Origin: an uncultured Alphaproteobacteria bacterium
Lineage (GTDB): Bacteria; Pseudomonadota; Alphaproteobacteria; HIMB59; GCA-002718135
Length of the DNA: 64,000 nt
Reading direction: 5' to 3'
Assembly (NCBI GenBank): GCA_902596365.1
Contig: CACJTT010000003.1
Location: 1-64,000, forward strand
The translations under genes were made by a program, and so were the position numbers. Position 1 is the stretch's first letter, and each line of letters opens with the position of its first letter. This document shows, one piece after another, positions 7,899 to 21,502 of this stretch. Below the pieces are notes generated by a model, which saw nothing but the letters and a program-made list of their open reading frames with translations, was not told the DNA's origin and made no database searches.

Positions 7899-8720
7899 AT
7901 GTTAATGCAAGGAAAAAAAGGGCTAATTATGGGTGTTGCTAATGATAGATCAATAGCATGGGGAATAGCAAAATGTTTAGCTGAAAATGGAGCATCAATT
8001 GCTTTAACTTATCAGGGAGAGGCTCTTAAAAAAAGAGTTGAACCATTAGCTCAGTCAATAAATTCAGATATATTAATTCCTTGCGATGTTGCTGACTCAA
8101 ATAGTATGGAAAATGTTTTTAAAACACTAGAGAAAAAATGGGGTAAAATTGATTTCTTAGTTCATGGTATTGGTTTTTCAAATAAAGATGAATTGAGAGG
8201 AAAATATTACAACACATCTTCAGCAAACTTTAATCAAACGATGCACATTTCATGTTATTCATTTACAGAGGCTTGCAGATTAGCTGAGCCATTAATGAAT
8301 GACGGAGGCTCTATTTTAACTTTAACTTATTATGGAGCAGAACAAGTTATGCCACATTACAATGTAATGGGTGTTGCCAAAGCTGCTTTAGAAGCTAGTG
8401 TAAGATACTTAGCGGTTGATCTTGGTGAAAAGAATGTAAGAGTTAATGCCATAAGTGCAGGTCCAATCAAAACCCTTGCAGCTTCTGGAATAGGTGATTT
8501 TAGATTTATTTTGAAATGGAATGAATTAAATGCTCCACTAAAAAGAAATGTAAGTCAAAGTGATGTAGGTAATTCAGCACTTTATCTATTGAGTGATTTA
8601 GGAAGCGCTGTAACTGGAGAGATCCAACATGTTGATTGTGGATATCATACTGTTGGAATGGTAGCTGTGGATGAAGCTGATAAAGTATCTGATCTATTAA
8701 ATGAATTTAACAATAAATAA
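7899..8720 (+). CDS. fabI: Enoyl-[acyl-carrier-protein] reductase (NADH) FabI
   Basis: FabI performs the last reduction of each fatty-acid elongation cycle. The 273-residue short-chain dehydrogenase has the divergent FabI nucleotide motif MGVANDRSIAWGIAK near residue 11 and the active-site pair Tyr154/Lys161 in the Tyr-x6-Lys spacing that separates FabI from other family members. AGGA at about 7890-7894 supports the ATG at 7899; an ATG two codons later is also possible. A TATAAT hexamer at 7865-7870 could be a -10 element, but no clear -35 is visible. aroC follows after three bases. Confidence 0.96.
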   Translation: MLMQGKKGLIMGVANDRSIAWGIAKCLAENGASIALTYQGEALKKRVEPLAQSINSDILIPCDVADSNSMENVFKTLEKKWGKIDFLVHGIGFSNKDELRGKYYNTSSANFNQTMHISCYSFTEACRLAEPLMNDGGSILTLTYYGAEQVMPHYNVMGVAKAALEASVRYLAVDLGEKNVRVNAISAGPIKTLAASGIGDFRFILKWNELNAPLKRNVSQSDVGNSALYLLSDLGSAVTGEIQHVDCGYHTVGMVAVDEADKVSDLLNEFNNK

Positions 8721-8723
8721 ATA

Positions 8724-9794
8724 ATGTCATCAAACTCTATTGGAAAATTATTCTCATTCTCAACTTGGGGAGAAAGTCATGGTAAAGCTATAGGTTGTGT
8801 AATTGATGGAGTTCCATCTAATATTGATCTTAGTGAAAAAGATATTCAACCTTACCTTAATAAAAGAAAACCTGGTCAATCAAAATATACAACTCAAAGA
8901 AAAGAAGATGATAAAATAGAAATTTTATCTGGTATTTTTGAGGGTAAGACAACTGGACATCCAATATCTCTAATAATTTACAATAAAGATCAAAGATCTA
9001 AAGATTATTCAGAAATTAAAGAAAAATTTCGACCTGGTCACGCTGATTATACCTATTGGAAAAAATATGGAATAAGAGATTACAGAGGTGGTGGTAGATC
9101 AAGTGCTAGAGAAACTGCTATGCGAGTAGCAGCCGGAGCTATTGCAAGAAAAGTTATATGGGAGAAAATTGGTAATCAAGCTAAAATTTCTGGTGCTCTT
9201 ATTCAAATAGGTAATTCCAAAATAAACTATGATAATTGGAATGAAAATTTCATATCTGAAAATGAATTTTTTTGTCCAGATAAAAAAATAATTACTGAAT
9301 GGAAAAATCTTATTGATAATGCTCGTAAAGATGGATCATCATTAGGTGCAATAATAGAAGTTAGAGCATCAGGAATACCCGCAGGTCTTGGTGAACCTAT
9401 CTATGATAAGTTAGACTCTGATATTGCAAAAGCATTGATGACAATTAATGCAGTAAAGGGTGTAGAAATAGGCAATGGCTTTAATAGTGTTAATGAGGAT
9501 GGAAAAACAAACGTAGATGAAATGATTTTAAAAAATGGTAAACCAACTTTCTTAAGCAATAATAATGGGGGCATTCTTGGAGGTATTAGTTCGGGACAAA
9601 ATATAGTTTGTCGATTTGTAGTAAAGCCAACAAGCTCTATAATATCTGAAAGAAAAACAATTGATATTAATATGCAAGAAACAACAATTTCAACAAAAGG
9701 ACGACATGATCCATGCGTTGGAATAAGGGCGGTTCCTGTTGGTGAAGCAATGCTTGCCACAACTATTGCAGATCACTGTCTTCGTTATTTTTGA
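8724..9794 (+). CDS. aroC: Chorismate synthase AroC
   Basis: AroC converts EPSP to chorismate with reduced FMN, closing the shikimate pathway. The 356-residue protein shows three family signatures: [16 protein letters not shown] near the start, [18 protein letters not shown] near residue 131 and [17 protein letters not shown] near the C-terminus. It is co-transcribed with fabI. The 3' end overlaps the convergent tlyA by 10 bases, leaving no room for a terminator. Confidence 0.97.
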   Translation: MSSNSIGKLFSFSTWGESHGKAIGCVIDGVPSNIDLSEKDIQPYLNKRKPGQSKYTTQRKEDDKIEILSGIFEGKTTGHPISLIIYNKDQRSKDYSEIKEKFRPGHADYTYWKKYGIRDYRGGGRSSARETAMRVAAGAIARKVIWEKIGNQAKISGALIQIGNSKINYDNWNENFISENEFFCPDKKIITEWKNLIDNARKDGSSLGAIIEVRASGIPAGLGEPIYDKLDSDIAKALMTINAVKGVEIGNGFNSVNEDGKTNVDEMILKNGKPTFLSNNNGGILGGISSGQNIVCRFVVKPTSSIISERKTIDINMQETTISTKGRHDPCVGIRAVPVGEAMLATTIADHCLRYF

Positions 9795-10528
9795 TACCTA
9801 GCGGTAAGTAAGAATTCTATATTCCCCTTTGGTCCTTTTATAGGGCTCTCTATGATATTGAGAACTACGCAATTACATTCATTCTCAAACCATGTTTTTA
9901 TCTCTTTGCAAACACGGTTATGAATTTCAATACTTTTTACTACACCTTTTTTTGTTTCATCTTTTTTTGACTCAAATTGTGGTTTTATAAGAACAATAAT
10001 AATGCTGTTCTTCTTTAATAAACCTAAATTTGGCAAAATAACCTTTTTAAGACTTATAAAACTGACATCACAAACTAATAATTCAATTAATTCGCTAATT
10101 AAATCTTGTGCAATGTATCGAGCATTTATTTTTTCTAAATTTAAAACTTTTTTATTTTTTTTTAATTTTTCATGCAATTGATTTTTTCCAACATCAACAG
10201 CATATACTTTATGCGCTCCTCTTTGAATGAGTACATCAGTAAAACCTCCAGTAGATGCGCCAAGATCCATACATACCTTATTTTCTAAATTAATATTATT
10301 TACTTCAAGAGCTTTAATTAATTTAAAAGCTCCTCTTGATACCCAAACTGGTCCAAGATTTTTTATTTCAATTTCTGAGTTTATATTAACATTAATTCCA
10401 CTTTTATTAATGACTTTACCGTCAACATATACTTGATCAGCCATGATCATAGCTTGAGCTTTTGATTTAGTTTCAGCTAATTTTCTATTAAAAAGTATTT
10501 GATCTAGTCGAAGTTTTTTTAAAATCAA
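9785..10528 (-). CDS. tlyA: TlyA family rRNA 2'-O-methyltransferase / hemolysin-like protein
   Basis: The 247-residue protein combines an N-terminal S4 RNA-binding domain (about residues 4-60) with an FtsJ-type methyltransferase domain holding the SAM motif [12 protein letters not shown] at about residues 87-98 and an [11 protein letters not shown] strand later. TlyA enzymes methylate cytidine 2'-O positions in 16S and 23S rRNA; the hemolysin name is historical. It follows dxs by two bases, the usual alphaproteobacterial arrangement. Which rRNA site is modified cannot be read from the sequence. Confidence 0.9.
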   Translation of the reverse strand: MILKKLRLDQILFNRKLAETKSKAQAMIMADQVYVDGKVINKSGINVNINSEIEIKNLGPVWVSRGAFKLIKALEVNNINLENKVCMDLGASTGGFTDVLIQRGAHKVYAVDVGKNQLHEKLKKNKKVLNLEKINARYIAQDLISELIELLVCDVSFISLKKVILPNLGLLKKNSIIIVLIKPQFESKKDETKKGVVKSIEIHNRVCKEIKTWFENECNCVVLNIIESPIKGPKGNIEFLLTARYQK

Positions 10529-10530
10529 TT

Positions 10531-12447
10531 TTATATATTTTTGTTGTAAGATTGAAAATCTATTACGTTATTTTCATAAATCTGTTTAATTTTTCTAGTA
10601 ATAGATTTAGCGTCCATTCCTATTTCTTCGTATTGATCTTCAGAGGATTGGTGGTCAACAAATCTGTCTGGAAAAAAAATATTATTTATTTTGGTTGATG
10701 TAGTTTTAAGTCTTTCATTATGGATATAGTTTAAAATACTAGAACTAAATCCACCACTTGAACCTTCTTCAATAGTTATTAAGTATTTATGACTATCTAT
10801 TAATTGATCCACTAAATTTTTGTCAATTGGTTTTGCAAATCTAGCATCTGCAAGAGTGGGGTATATATTATAAGTTTTAAGAAATTTCATTGCTTCTTTA
10901 CAACTTTCCAATCTTGAGCCTAGATTTAAAATTGCTAAATTATTACCTTCTTCAAGAATAATTCCTTTTCCTATTTCAATGGGATCAATATTAATATCGG
11001 TAAGATCTACTTCACTAGTTGCTCTTGGGTATCTAAATGCTGAAGGCCTGTCATTGATTAGAACACTTGTATTAATCATTCTAATTAATTCATTTTGATT
11101 ACTTGGTGCCATAATTATAAAATTTGGAAGTGTTGATAGAAAAGTAATATCATATGAGCCAGCGTGTGTTGGTCCATCTGCTCCCACTAAACCAGCACGA
11201 TCAATAGCAAATCTTACAGGAAGCTTTTGTAATGCTACGTCATGAACTATTTGATCATAAGCGCGTTGCAGAAATGTTGAATAAATCGCTACATATGGCT
11301 TAAATCCTTCCGTAGCAAGACCTGCAGCCATAGTCACTGCATGTTGTTCGGCAATCCCGACATCAAATAACCTGCTAGGATGCTGAGAATTAAAAATATC
11401 TAAACCGGTTCCACTCATCATAGCTGCAGTAATAGCTACAATTTTTTCATCACTTTTAGCAGCATTTGATAATGTTTCTCCAAAAATTGAAGAGTATGTT
11501 TTTTTATTTGATATATTTAAAGATTGCCCTGTTTTGACATCAAATTTGTTTACACCATGAAATTTGTCCTCAGATTTCTCTGCAGGCTCATACCCTTTTC
11601 CTTTTTTTGTAACACAATGAAGAAATATTGGTTTATCAATAATTAAATTCTTTATATTTTCTAATATCGGTACTAAAGTTTTAATATCATGGCCATCTAT
11701 TGGTCCTAAATAATAAAAACCTAACTCTTCAAATAAAGTGCCTCCAGTCACTAAACCTTTTGAAAACTCTTCAGCTTTGTATAAAGTTTTTGCAACTGGG
11801 TCCGGAAACTTTAAAGATATTTTTTTTAATAAACTTCTTACATTTGTGTATTGTTTAGAAGAAAGTAATTTTGTTAAATAATTACTCATTGCGCCAACGG
11901 GTCTATCAATTGACATTTCATTATCATTTAAAATTACTATCATTTGTTTGTTACTAGCACCCAAATTATTAAGTGCTTCGTATGCCATGCCCGCACTAAG
12001 TGCCCCATCACCAATAACACATATAATTTTAGCATCATCTTTATTTAAATCCTTAGCAATTTTCATACCCATTCCTGCAGAAATAGACGTGGAACTATGC
12101 GCTGTACCAAAGGGATCATATTCACTTTCACTTCTTTTTACAAATCCATATAAGCCATTTTTTTGTCTTAAAGTTTCAATTTTATTTTTTCTACCTGTTA
12201 AAATTTTATGAGGATAAGATTGATGACCAACATCCCAAATCAATCTATCTCTTGGTGTATTAAATACAAAGTGTAAAGCTATAGTTAGCTCCACAACACC
12301 TAAACTTGCACCTAAATGTCCACCAGTTTTTGAAACTGTTTCGATAGTTTTATTTCTAAGCTCAGTTGATAAAGTAACTAATTCAATTAAAGATAATTTT
12401 CTTAAATCAGAAGGAAAGTGAATTTTATCTAAATAATTGAAAGTCAT
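10531..12447 (-). CDS. dxs: 1-deoxy-D-xylulose-5-phosphate synthase Dxs
   Basis: Dxs condenses pyruvate and glyceraldehyde 3-phosphate using thiamine diphosphate, the first step of the MEP isoprenoid pathway. Recognisable parts are GGHLGASLGVVELT near the N-terminus, the cofactor-binding GDGALSAGMAYEALNN, a GVGPTHAGS-like loop (here ADGPTHAGSYD) and the C-terminal transketolase-like domain. The ATG at 12445-12447 (MTFNYLDKI, 638 residues) is preferred because it just clears the xseB stop; an upstream ATG at 12486 would add 13 residues and overlap xseB. The order xseB-dxs-tlyA is classical, but ispA, often between xseB and dxs, is absent. Confidence 0.95.
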   Translation of the reverse strand: MTFNYLDKIHFPSDLRKLSLIELVTLSTELRNKTIETVSKTGGHLGASLGVVELTIALHFVFNTPRDRLIWDVGHQSYPHKILTGRKNKIETLRQKNGLYGFVKRSESEYDPFGTAHSSTSISAGMGMKIAKDLNKDDAKIICVIGDGALSAGMAYEALNNLGASNKQMIVILNDNEMSIDRPVGAMSNYLTKLLSSKQYTNVRSLLKKISLKFPDPVAKTLYKAEEFSKGLVTGGTLFEELGFYYLGPIDGHDIKTLVPILENIKNLIIDKPIFLHCVTKKGKGYEPAEKSEDKFHGVNKFDVKTGQSLNISNKKTYSSIFGETLSNAAKSDEKIVAITAAMMSGTGLDIFNSQHPSRLFDVGIAEQHAVTMAAGLATEGFKPYVAIYSTFLQRAYDQIVHDVALQKLPVRFAIDRAGLVGADGPTHAGSYDITFLSTLPNFIIMAPSNQNELIRMINTSVLINDRPSAFRYPRATSEVDLTDINIDPIEIGKGIILEEGNNLAILNLGSRLESCKEAMKFLKTYNIYPTLADARFAKPIDKNLVDQLIDSHKYLITIEEGSSGGFSSSILNYIHNERLKTTSTKINNIFFPDRFVDHQSSEDQYEEIGMDAKSITRKIKQIYENNVIDFQSYNKNI

Positions 12448-12451
12448 AAAA

Positions 12452-12673
12452 CTAAAAATCTTCTTTTGAAACTTTATTGTCCTCAATCTTTATCTTTTTA
12501 ATTTGCATTTCAATATCTTTTAATTTTTTGTCACAAATCTTCTTAATTTTCATACCTTCTTCATAAAGCTTAACAGACTCTTCTAAACCAGTTTCACCAG
12601 ACTCAAGTTTTTCGACAATAATTTCAAGTTTTTTTAAATTTGTTTCAAAGCTATTTTCTTTTTCTTTACTCAT
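12452..12673 (-). CDS. xseB: Exodeoxyribonuclease VII small subunit XseB
   Basis: XseB is the small subunit of the single-strand nuclease exodeoxyribonuclease VII. The 73-residue protein has the family pattern FETNLKKLEIIVEKLESGE followed by LEESVKLYEEGMKIKK and a lysine-rich helix. Length is normal. It lies two bases downstream of a small membrane-protein gene and four bases upstream of the preferred dxs start. The large subunit gene xseA is not in the window. Confidence 0.93.
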   Translation of the reverse strand: MSKEKENSFETNLKKLEIIVEKLESGETGLEESVKLYEEGMKIKKICDKKLKDIEMQIKKIKIEDNKVSKEDF

Positions 12674-12674
12674 A

Positions 12675-12962
12675 TCATCTTCCTATTTTTGATAAGATTT
12701 TATTCTCTTTTAAATTATACATAATTAAGTATGAATGGTCATCATCAGAAATAAATAACAATACATTATTTTCATCAATTACTTTAATATCTTTAATATT
12801 CTCAGAATTTTTAAGTTTTAATGAATAATTTTTTATTTCATTATTTGATAAATCTTGAGTGTTTGAAATTTTAGAATACAAACCGTATAAAAGAAATACA
12901 AAACATATAAATATTAATAATGCTAGAAATATAACAATAAATTTAAGAAAACTATTACTCAT
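12675..12962 (-). CDS. Small membrane-anchored protein, unknown function
   Basis: A 95-residue protein with one strong N-terminal transmembrane helix (about residues 7-29) and a polar domain of about 65 residues (IKVIDENNVLLFISDDDHSYL) that looks beta-rich. I cannot assign a family with certainty; alphaproteobacteria often encode a small single-pass protein of the DUF6476 type beside rluD, and this could be a diverged member. Its ATG occupies 12962-12960 and overlaps the divergent rluD ATG at 12961-12963 within a CATG palindrome. No nearby alternative methionine exists. Confidence 0.65.
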   Translation of the reverse strand: MSNSFLKFIVIFLALLIFICFVFLLYGLYSKISNTQDLSNNEIKNYSLKLKNSENIKDIKVIDENNVLLFISDDDHSYLIMYNLKENKILSKIGR

Positions 12963-13932
12963 GAATGAAACCTATACTCACAAAGTAAATATAAATAAAG
13001 AGCTAAGTTCAATTAGATTAGATAAGATTTTGACCAAAAAAGTTGATAAGTTATCTCGTATGCAAATTAAAACTTTGATAAAAAATGGAAATGTTAAATT
13101 AAATAATATCCCAATATTTGATCCATCTTATATAGTAAGAGAAAATGATAGTTTTGAAATATCTATATTAAAACCTGAGAATACAAAATATATAGCTGAG
13201 GATATTGCTCTAGATATCATCTACGAAGATGATGATTTAATCGTAATTAATAAGCAAGCAGGTATTGTTACTCATCCCGCACCTGGAAATGAAACAGGTA
13301 CATTAGTTCAAGCTTTAATTTATCATTCAAAAAATACACTAAGTGATGTTAATGGAAATAATAGACCTGGTATCGTTCATAGATTAGATAAAAATACTAG
13401 TGGGGTAATGGTAGTTGCAAAAAATAATTTTACACATATGCATCTAGCTGAACAGTTCAAATTGCATTCAATTTCTAGAAAATATCAAGCAATTATTTGG
13501 GGGGTGCCGTCTAATCAAATCATAGAAGGATACATTGAAAGAAATAAAATAAATAGAAAAAAAATGAGCTTAAATAATAATAAAAATGGAAAGTTTTCAA
13601 AAACGGAAATAAAGTTGATTAAATCTTTTCAAAACTCTTCTCTAGTTGAATGCAGTCTTCATACTGGCAGGACGCACCAAATAAGATTACACTTAACATC
13701 AATTAATTCTCCAATAGTAGGTGATCAAATTTATGGTAAAAACAAAATTAGTAAATATGGATTAGAAAAAAAACATTTTAATAGATTTTTAATTTTAAAA
13801 AATTTTCAAAGGCAAGCACTACATGCTGTTCATTTAGGTTTTATTCATCCAACGTTAAAAAAAAATATGAATTTTAGTTCAAATTTGCCTCAAGATATGG
13901 TCAATTTACTAGATTTGTTAATAAAATATTAA
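12961..13932 (+). CDS. rluD: Ribosomal large subunit pseudouridine synthase RluD family
   Basis: RluD makes pseudouridines in helix 69 of 23S rRNA. The 323-residue product has an N-terminal S4 domain (about residues 16-75) and the RluA-family catalytic motif HRLDKNTSGVMVVAK with the active aspartate at residue 143, plus HTGRTHQIRLHL near residue 238. The ATG at 12961 is chosen because the S4 domain follows directly; an ATG at 12859 would add 34 residues lying inside the divergent gene. The gene precedes rpoH, a conserved alphaproteobacterial pair. RluC versus RluD specificity is inferred from this context. Confidence 0.9.
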   Translation: MNETYTHKVNINKELSSIRLDKILTKKVDKLSRMQIKTLIKNGNVKLNNIPIFDPSYIVRENDSFEISILKPENTKYIAEDIALDIIYEDDDLIVINKQAGIVTHPAPGNETGTLVQALIYHSKNTLSDVNGNNRPGIVHRLDKNTSGVMVVAKNNFTHMHLAEQFKLHSISRKYQAIIWGVPSNQIIEGYIERNKINRKKMSLNNNKNGKFSKTEIKLIKSFQNSSLVECSLHTGRTHQIRLHLTSINSPIVGDQIYGKNKISKYGLEKKHFNRFLILKNFQRQALHAVHLGFIHPTLKKNMNFSSNLPQDMVNLLDLLIKY

Positions 13933-13962
13933 TTTAGATTTTAAATATGATATAGGGCATGA

Positions 13963-17187
<3,225 letters not shown>

Positions 17188-17198
<11 letters not shown>

Positions 17199-18543
17199 TG
17201 TGAATTCCTATGTCATGTTCTATAATTTTTGCTTTTTCTTGAACTAGTTTTAAATCTTTGCCTTCAACTAATATTCTAATTAAAGGTTCAGTACCTGATA
17301 ACCTAATCAATAATCTAATATTTTTATCTTTTATTTTTTTGTTGTTAAGATTTTTGATATATTGAAGACAATCTTTAGATATTTTTCTATAGGGTATGTT
17401 AATCTTAATCTGAGGAAAATTACTATATAAATTGAAAATTGAACTAGCTGGTTTTTTTAATTTCGATATTATTTCCATTACCTTTAATGCTGCCAAAATT
17501 CCATCTCCTGTTTTTGAGTGCTCTGATAAAATTATATGACCAGATTGTTCTCCACCTAAAATCGATTTGTATTTCTGCATTTCATTTATTACGTTTATAT
17601 CTCCTACCGAGGTCCTTTTTAATTTAATTTTTAAATTACTTAAAAGATAATTTTCTAATCCTATATTTGACATTACTGTTGTAATAATTGGGAACTTAGT
17701 TTGTGTTTTCTTTAAATTTACAAGATGCTTAGCAAATAAGGCAATTATTTTATCACCATCTACTTCATTGCCTTGTTCATCAACTATTATCAATCTATCT
17801 CCATCACCATCAAAAGCAAAGCCTATATCAGCTTTTTCATTTATTACTTTTTTTGACAATTCATTTATATTGACAGCTCCACAATTAAAATTAATATTTT
17901 TTCCATTAGGTTTATCATTAATACACACAACTTCATGACCTAGTTCCCAGAAAATATTTGGTGCTATTTCATAAGTTGAGCCATTGCCACAATCTAAAAC
18001 TATTTTTAATTTTCTTATTTTTATATTTTTTTGTAATGTGTTTTTTAAAAATTCAGAATATCTACCTGCCGCATCCTCAAGTCTAATTGCTTTTCCTGTA
18101 AAGGTCTTACCATTAATAATTTTAGAATATTTTTTTTTGTTTAATATAATATCTTCAATTTTATTTTCTAATTTTGTACTTATTTTATATCCATCTGAAT
18201 TAAAAAATTTAAGACCGTTATATTCAAATGTATTATGAGATGCCGTAATCATTACACCAATATCTGCTCTTAAAGAACTCATTAAATGTGGAACTGCAGG
18301 AGTTGGTAATGGTCCAACAAGTACAACCTCCATACCCATTGAAATAAATCCCGCAGTAATTAAAGGTTCATAAAGATAGCCTGATAACCTTGTATCCTTA
18401 CAAATTATTACTCTTGAATTTTTCTTTTTTCTAGATTTTAATAAGTATCCTACAGCTTTAGAAATTTTTAGTGTTGTTTCTGGAGTAAGAGGTTCTTCAT
18501 TTACTAAGCATCTTATGCCATCAGTGCCAAATATTTTGCCCAT
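17188..18543 (-). CDS. glmM: Phosphoglucosamine mutase GlmM
   Basis: GlmM converts glucosamine 6-phosphate to glucosamine 1-phosphate for UDP-GlcNAc and hence peptidoglycan. The 451-residue protein begins FGTDGIRCLVN, has the phosphoserine loop ITASHNTFEYNGLK with Ser102, the magnesium loop FDGDGDR near residue 242, the sugar-binding GGEQSGH near residue 327 and RLSGTEPLIRI near the C-terminus. Glutamine/serine-type loops and length distinguish it from phosphomannomutase. It follows ftsH by 47 bases. Confidence 0.96.
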
Positions 18544-18590
18544 ATACCCTTTTATTGAATATATTAAATAAAATAAAGAAGTATGATTTA

Positions 18591-20492
18591 TTAGTTGGGT
18601 TGAGGAGCAGTTGTTCCACCAGATTTTGGAACTGAAGTATGAGAAGTTGAGGTAGCTGAAGTGGTATCATCAAAATCATCCCGAGAAGGTTTGATTCCTT
18701 TGATTAGATCTTTAATTTCTTCACCACTTAATGTTTCATATTCTAATAAGCCTTTAGCAACAATATGTAACTCTTCAATATTATCTTGAAGAATTTTTCT
18801 ACATAATTTGTCAGCCTCGTCAGCTAAAAATCTTACCTCATCGTCTATAATTCTTGCTGTAGAGTCTGAAAGATTCTTTGATTGTGCTACTGAGTGACCT
18901 AAAAATACTTCTTCGCTGTCATTATTATATCTTAGATTCCCAAGTTTTTCGCTCATACCCCATTCAGTAATCATTTTTCTTGCTAGGTTGGTAACCATTT
19001 GTATATCACTTGCAGCACCGTTTGTAATTTTATCTTTACCAAAAATCATTTCTTCAGCTATTCTTCCTCCAGTAGCTATAACCAAATGTGCTTTCATTTG
19101 ATCTACTCTCATAGAGAATTGATCTCTTTCTGGAAGTCTCATTACCATTCCAAGCGCCCTTCCTCTGGGAATAATTGTGGCTTTATGAATTGGGTCAGAT
19201 GCAGGTGAGTGAAGAGTTGCAACTGCATGACCAGCCTCATGATAAGCTGTTAATTTTTTTTCATCTTCTGACATAACCATAGATCTTCTTTCTGATCCCA
19301 TCATCACTTTATCTTTAGCATTTTCAAAATCTTCTAATGTAACCATTCTTTTATTTTTTCTTGCCGCCAATAAAGCAGCCTCATTAACTAAGTTAGCTAA
19401 ATCAGCACCAGAAAAACCAGGTGTACCTCTTGCAATTATTTTAGAATCAAACTTAGGTGAAACCTTAATTTTCTTAATATGAACTTTTAATATCTTATCT
19501 CTACCAATTATGTCAGGATTAGATACAGTAATTTGTCTGTCAAATCTTCCCGGTCTTAAAAGTGCTGGATCAAGTACATCTGGTCTGTTGGTAGCTGCAA
19601 CAATGATTACTCCAGCGTTTGCTTCAAAACCATCCATTTCAACAAGCAATTGATTTAATGTTTGTTCTCTTTCATCATTTCCGCCACCTAAACCAGCTCC
19701 TCTATGTCTGCCCACTGCATCGATCTCATCGATAAATATGATACAAGGAGCATTTTTTTTTCCTTGTTCAAACATATCTCTTACTCTACTTGCTCCAACT
19801 CCAACAAACATTTCAACAAAATCTGACCCTGAAATTGAAAAAAAAGGAACATTAGCCTCTCCTGCAATGGCTCTAGCTAAAAGAGTTTTACCTGTTCCAG
19901 GAGGACCAACTAGTAAGGCTCCAGTAGGTATTTTTCCACCAAGTCTTGAGAATTTTTTTGGATCCTTTAAAAATTCAACTACTTCTTCAAGCTCTTGCTT
20001 TGCCTCATCAATGCCAGCAACATCATCAAATGTTACTTTTCCAATTGCTTCATTTAATAATTTTGCTTTTGATTTACCAAAACCCATTGCTTTACCGCCA
20101 CCAGATTGCATTTGCCTCATAAAGAAAATCCAAACACCTATTAACAGCAGCATTGGAAACCACGATAATAAGACACTTAAGATTGGGTGCATAGATCTCT
20201 CAGAAGGTTCAGCTACTATTTTTACCCCGGATTGATTTAATTTATCGACTAAATCAGGGTAATCTGGTGAATATGTTGAGAATGATCTTCCATCATCAAA
20301 GAATCCTGAAACATTATTTCCTATTATTTTTACTTCTGAAATGCTTCCATTATCTGCCGCTATAAGAAAGTCAGAAAAAGATATTTCTTTCGATTTATTA
20401 TTAGAAGAACTGTTTTGAAATAAATTGAAAAGAGCAATTAAGAGCATTCCAATAACAATCCATAAAATTATGTTTTTACTAAAATTTTTCAT
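18591..20492 (-). CDS. ftsH: ATP-dependent zinc metalloprotease FtsH
   Basis: FtsH is the membrane-bound AAA+ protease that degrades damaged or regulatory membrane and soluble proteins, including RpoH in many bacteria. The 633-residue protein has two N-terminal membrane helices flanking a periplasmic segment (about residues 8-24 and 105-125), Walker A GPPGTGKT at 196-203, a second-region-of-homology segment [18 protein letters not shown], and the zinc-binding HEAGH near residue 418. The C-terminal tail is Ser/Thr-rich and variable. It lies downstream of tilS, the usual order. Confidence 0.97.
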   Translation of the reverse strand: MKNFSKNIILWIVIGMLLIALFNLFQNSSSNNKSKEISFSDFLIAADNGSISEVKIIGNNVSGFFDDGRSFSTYSPDYPDLVDKLNQSGVKIVAEPSERSMHPILSVLLSWFPMLLLIGVWIFFMRQMQSGGGKAMGFGKSKAKLLNEAIGKVTFDDVAGIDEAKQELEEVVEFLKDPKKFSRLGGKIPTGALLVGPPGTGKTLLARAIAGEANVPFFSISGSDFVEMFVGVGASRVRDMFEQGKKNAPCIIFIDEIDAVGRHRGAGLGGGNDEREQTLNQLLVEMDGFEANAGVIIVAATNRPDVLDPALLRPGRFDRQITVSNPDIIGRDKILKVHIKKIKVSPKFDSKIIARGTPGFSGADLANLVNEAALLAARKNKRMVTLEDFENAKDKVMMGSERRSMVMSEDEKKLTAYHEAGHAVATLHSPASDPIHKATIIPRGRALGMVMRLPERDQFSMRVDQMKAHLVIATGGRIAEEMIFGKDKITNGAASDIQMVTNLARKMITEWGMSEKLGNLRYNNDSEEVFLGHSVAQSKNLSDSTARIIDDEVRFLADEADKLCRKILQDNIEELHIVAKGLLEYETLSGEEIKDLIKGIKPSRDDFDDTTSATSTSHTSVPKSGGTTAPQPN

Positions 20493-20542
20493 TTGTATGT
20501 ATTACATAGGAATTAAAACTAAAAACACAATAGTTTTTCGGT

Positions 20543-21502
20543 CTATTTTTGAAAAAATGTAAGTAAATCTTGGTTTTTTTTTATAGATACACCAGTTAAA
20601 TTGAAGATCTTAAAACTAGATTTTTTCATCTCACTAATGAAAAGATTAATTGTTGCACTTCTTGATTTATATTTTTGATCTGAAAAATATTTTAAACAAA
20701 GCAAAGTAATCTTTTCAATTATAAGATCATCAAACTTTAAAAGAGTATTTCTGTTAATTTGAATTCTCTTAGGTTTAACTTCAGCTAAACTATCAATTAA
20801 ACATTTCCATACCATATTTCTATAATAAGGCATTTCTTTTTTCAAATTTATAAAATCATATTTAATTAATTTTTTATATTTATTATTTTGTAAAAAATTT
20901 CTTACTTTTATTCTTGTGTAATTTACATCCTTATTTGATGGATCATTTATAAAAACTAATTTATTTTTTTTATTAAAACTAAGTATTGAATTTTTGTTTA
21001 TTTTAATCAAAGGTCTTAAAATTTGTATTTTTTTGAAATAAGTAATTTCTTCCATTGAACTTAAGCCTTCAAAATTGCTTCCATTTATTTTTCTAATTAA
21101 ATATGTCTCTAAATTATCATCAAAATGATGACCTAAAAATAAATGATTAATATTATTTTTATTACAAAAAGTAATTAATCCTTCAAATCTATTGTTTCTT
21201 GCTTGCTGCATATTTTTTTTTATTAATTTATTTTTTTTTGTTTTTAAAATTTTACTATTTATATTTAAATTAATTAAAATATCTCTTACTTGATAAGCCT
21301 CCTGTTCTGAATTGCTTCTAATACCATGATCAAATATTAGGGCAGATAATTTACCTCGTTTTGATTTAATCCATTTATTTATAAGATAAACAAGAGCAAT
21401 ACTATCTGGTCCACCAGATACACCCACAGCAACATGCGGATATTTTTCAAAACATTTTAAATTATTTAAATATGAAAAAAAATTAATGGCATTTAATAAC
21501 AT
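20543..21502 (-). CDS. tilS: tRNA(Ile)-lysidine synthetase TilS
   Basis: TilS attaches lysine to C34 of the CAU-anticodon isoleucine tRNA so that it reads AUA codons, essential in this AT-rich genome. The 319-residue protein has the PP-loop SGGPDS at residues 29-34, the LGHHFDDNLETYLIR motif near residue 122 and the NDPSNKDVNYTRIKVRNFL segment near residue 187. It is shorter than E. coli TilS and lacks most of the extra C-terminal domains, as in many alphaproteobacteria. It overlaps cpoB by one base. Confidence 0.94.
   Translation of the reverse strand: MLLNAINFFSYLNNLKCFEKYPHVAVGVSGGPDSIALVYLINKWIKSKRGKLSALIFDHGIRSNSEQEAYQVRDILINLNINSKILKTKKNKLIKKNMQQARNNRFEGLITFCNKNNINHLFLGHHFDDNLETYLIRKINGSNFEGLSSMEEITYFKKIQILRPLIKINKNSILSFNKKNKLVFINDPSNKDVNYTRIKVRNFLQNNKYKKLIKYDFINLKKEMPYYRNMVWKCLIDSLAEVKPKRIQINRNTLLKFDDLIIEKITLLCLKYFSDQKYKSRSATINLFISEMKKSSFKIFNLTGVSIKKNQDLLTFFQK

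Noticed and set aside
9401-9760. 119-codon open frame opposite aroC
   Set aside because: Fully inside and antisense to the conserved chorismate synthase; no supporting start signal.
12859-12960. Longer start for rluD at 12859
   Set aside because: The additional 34 residues lie inside the divergent membrane-protein gene and precede the normal start of the S4 domain.
19738-20235. 165-codon open frame on the plus strand opposite ftsH
   Set aside because: It lies wholly antisense to the strongly conserved AAA domain of ftsH and its translation is Pro/Ser-rich with no recognisable domain.
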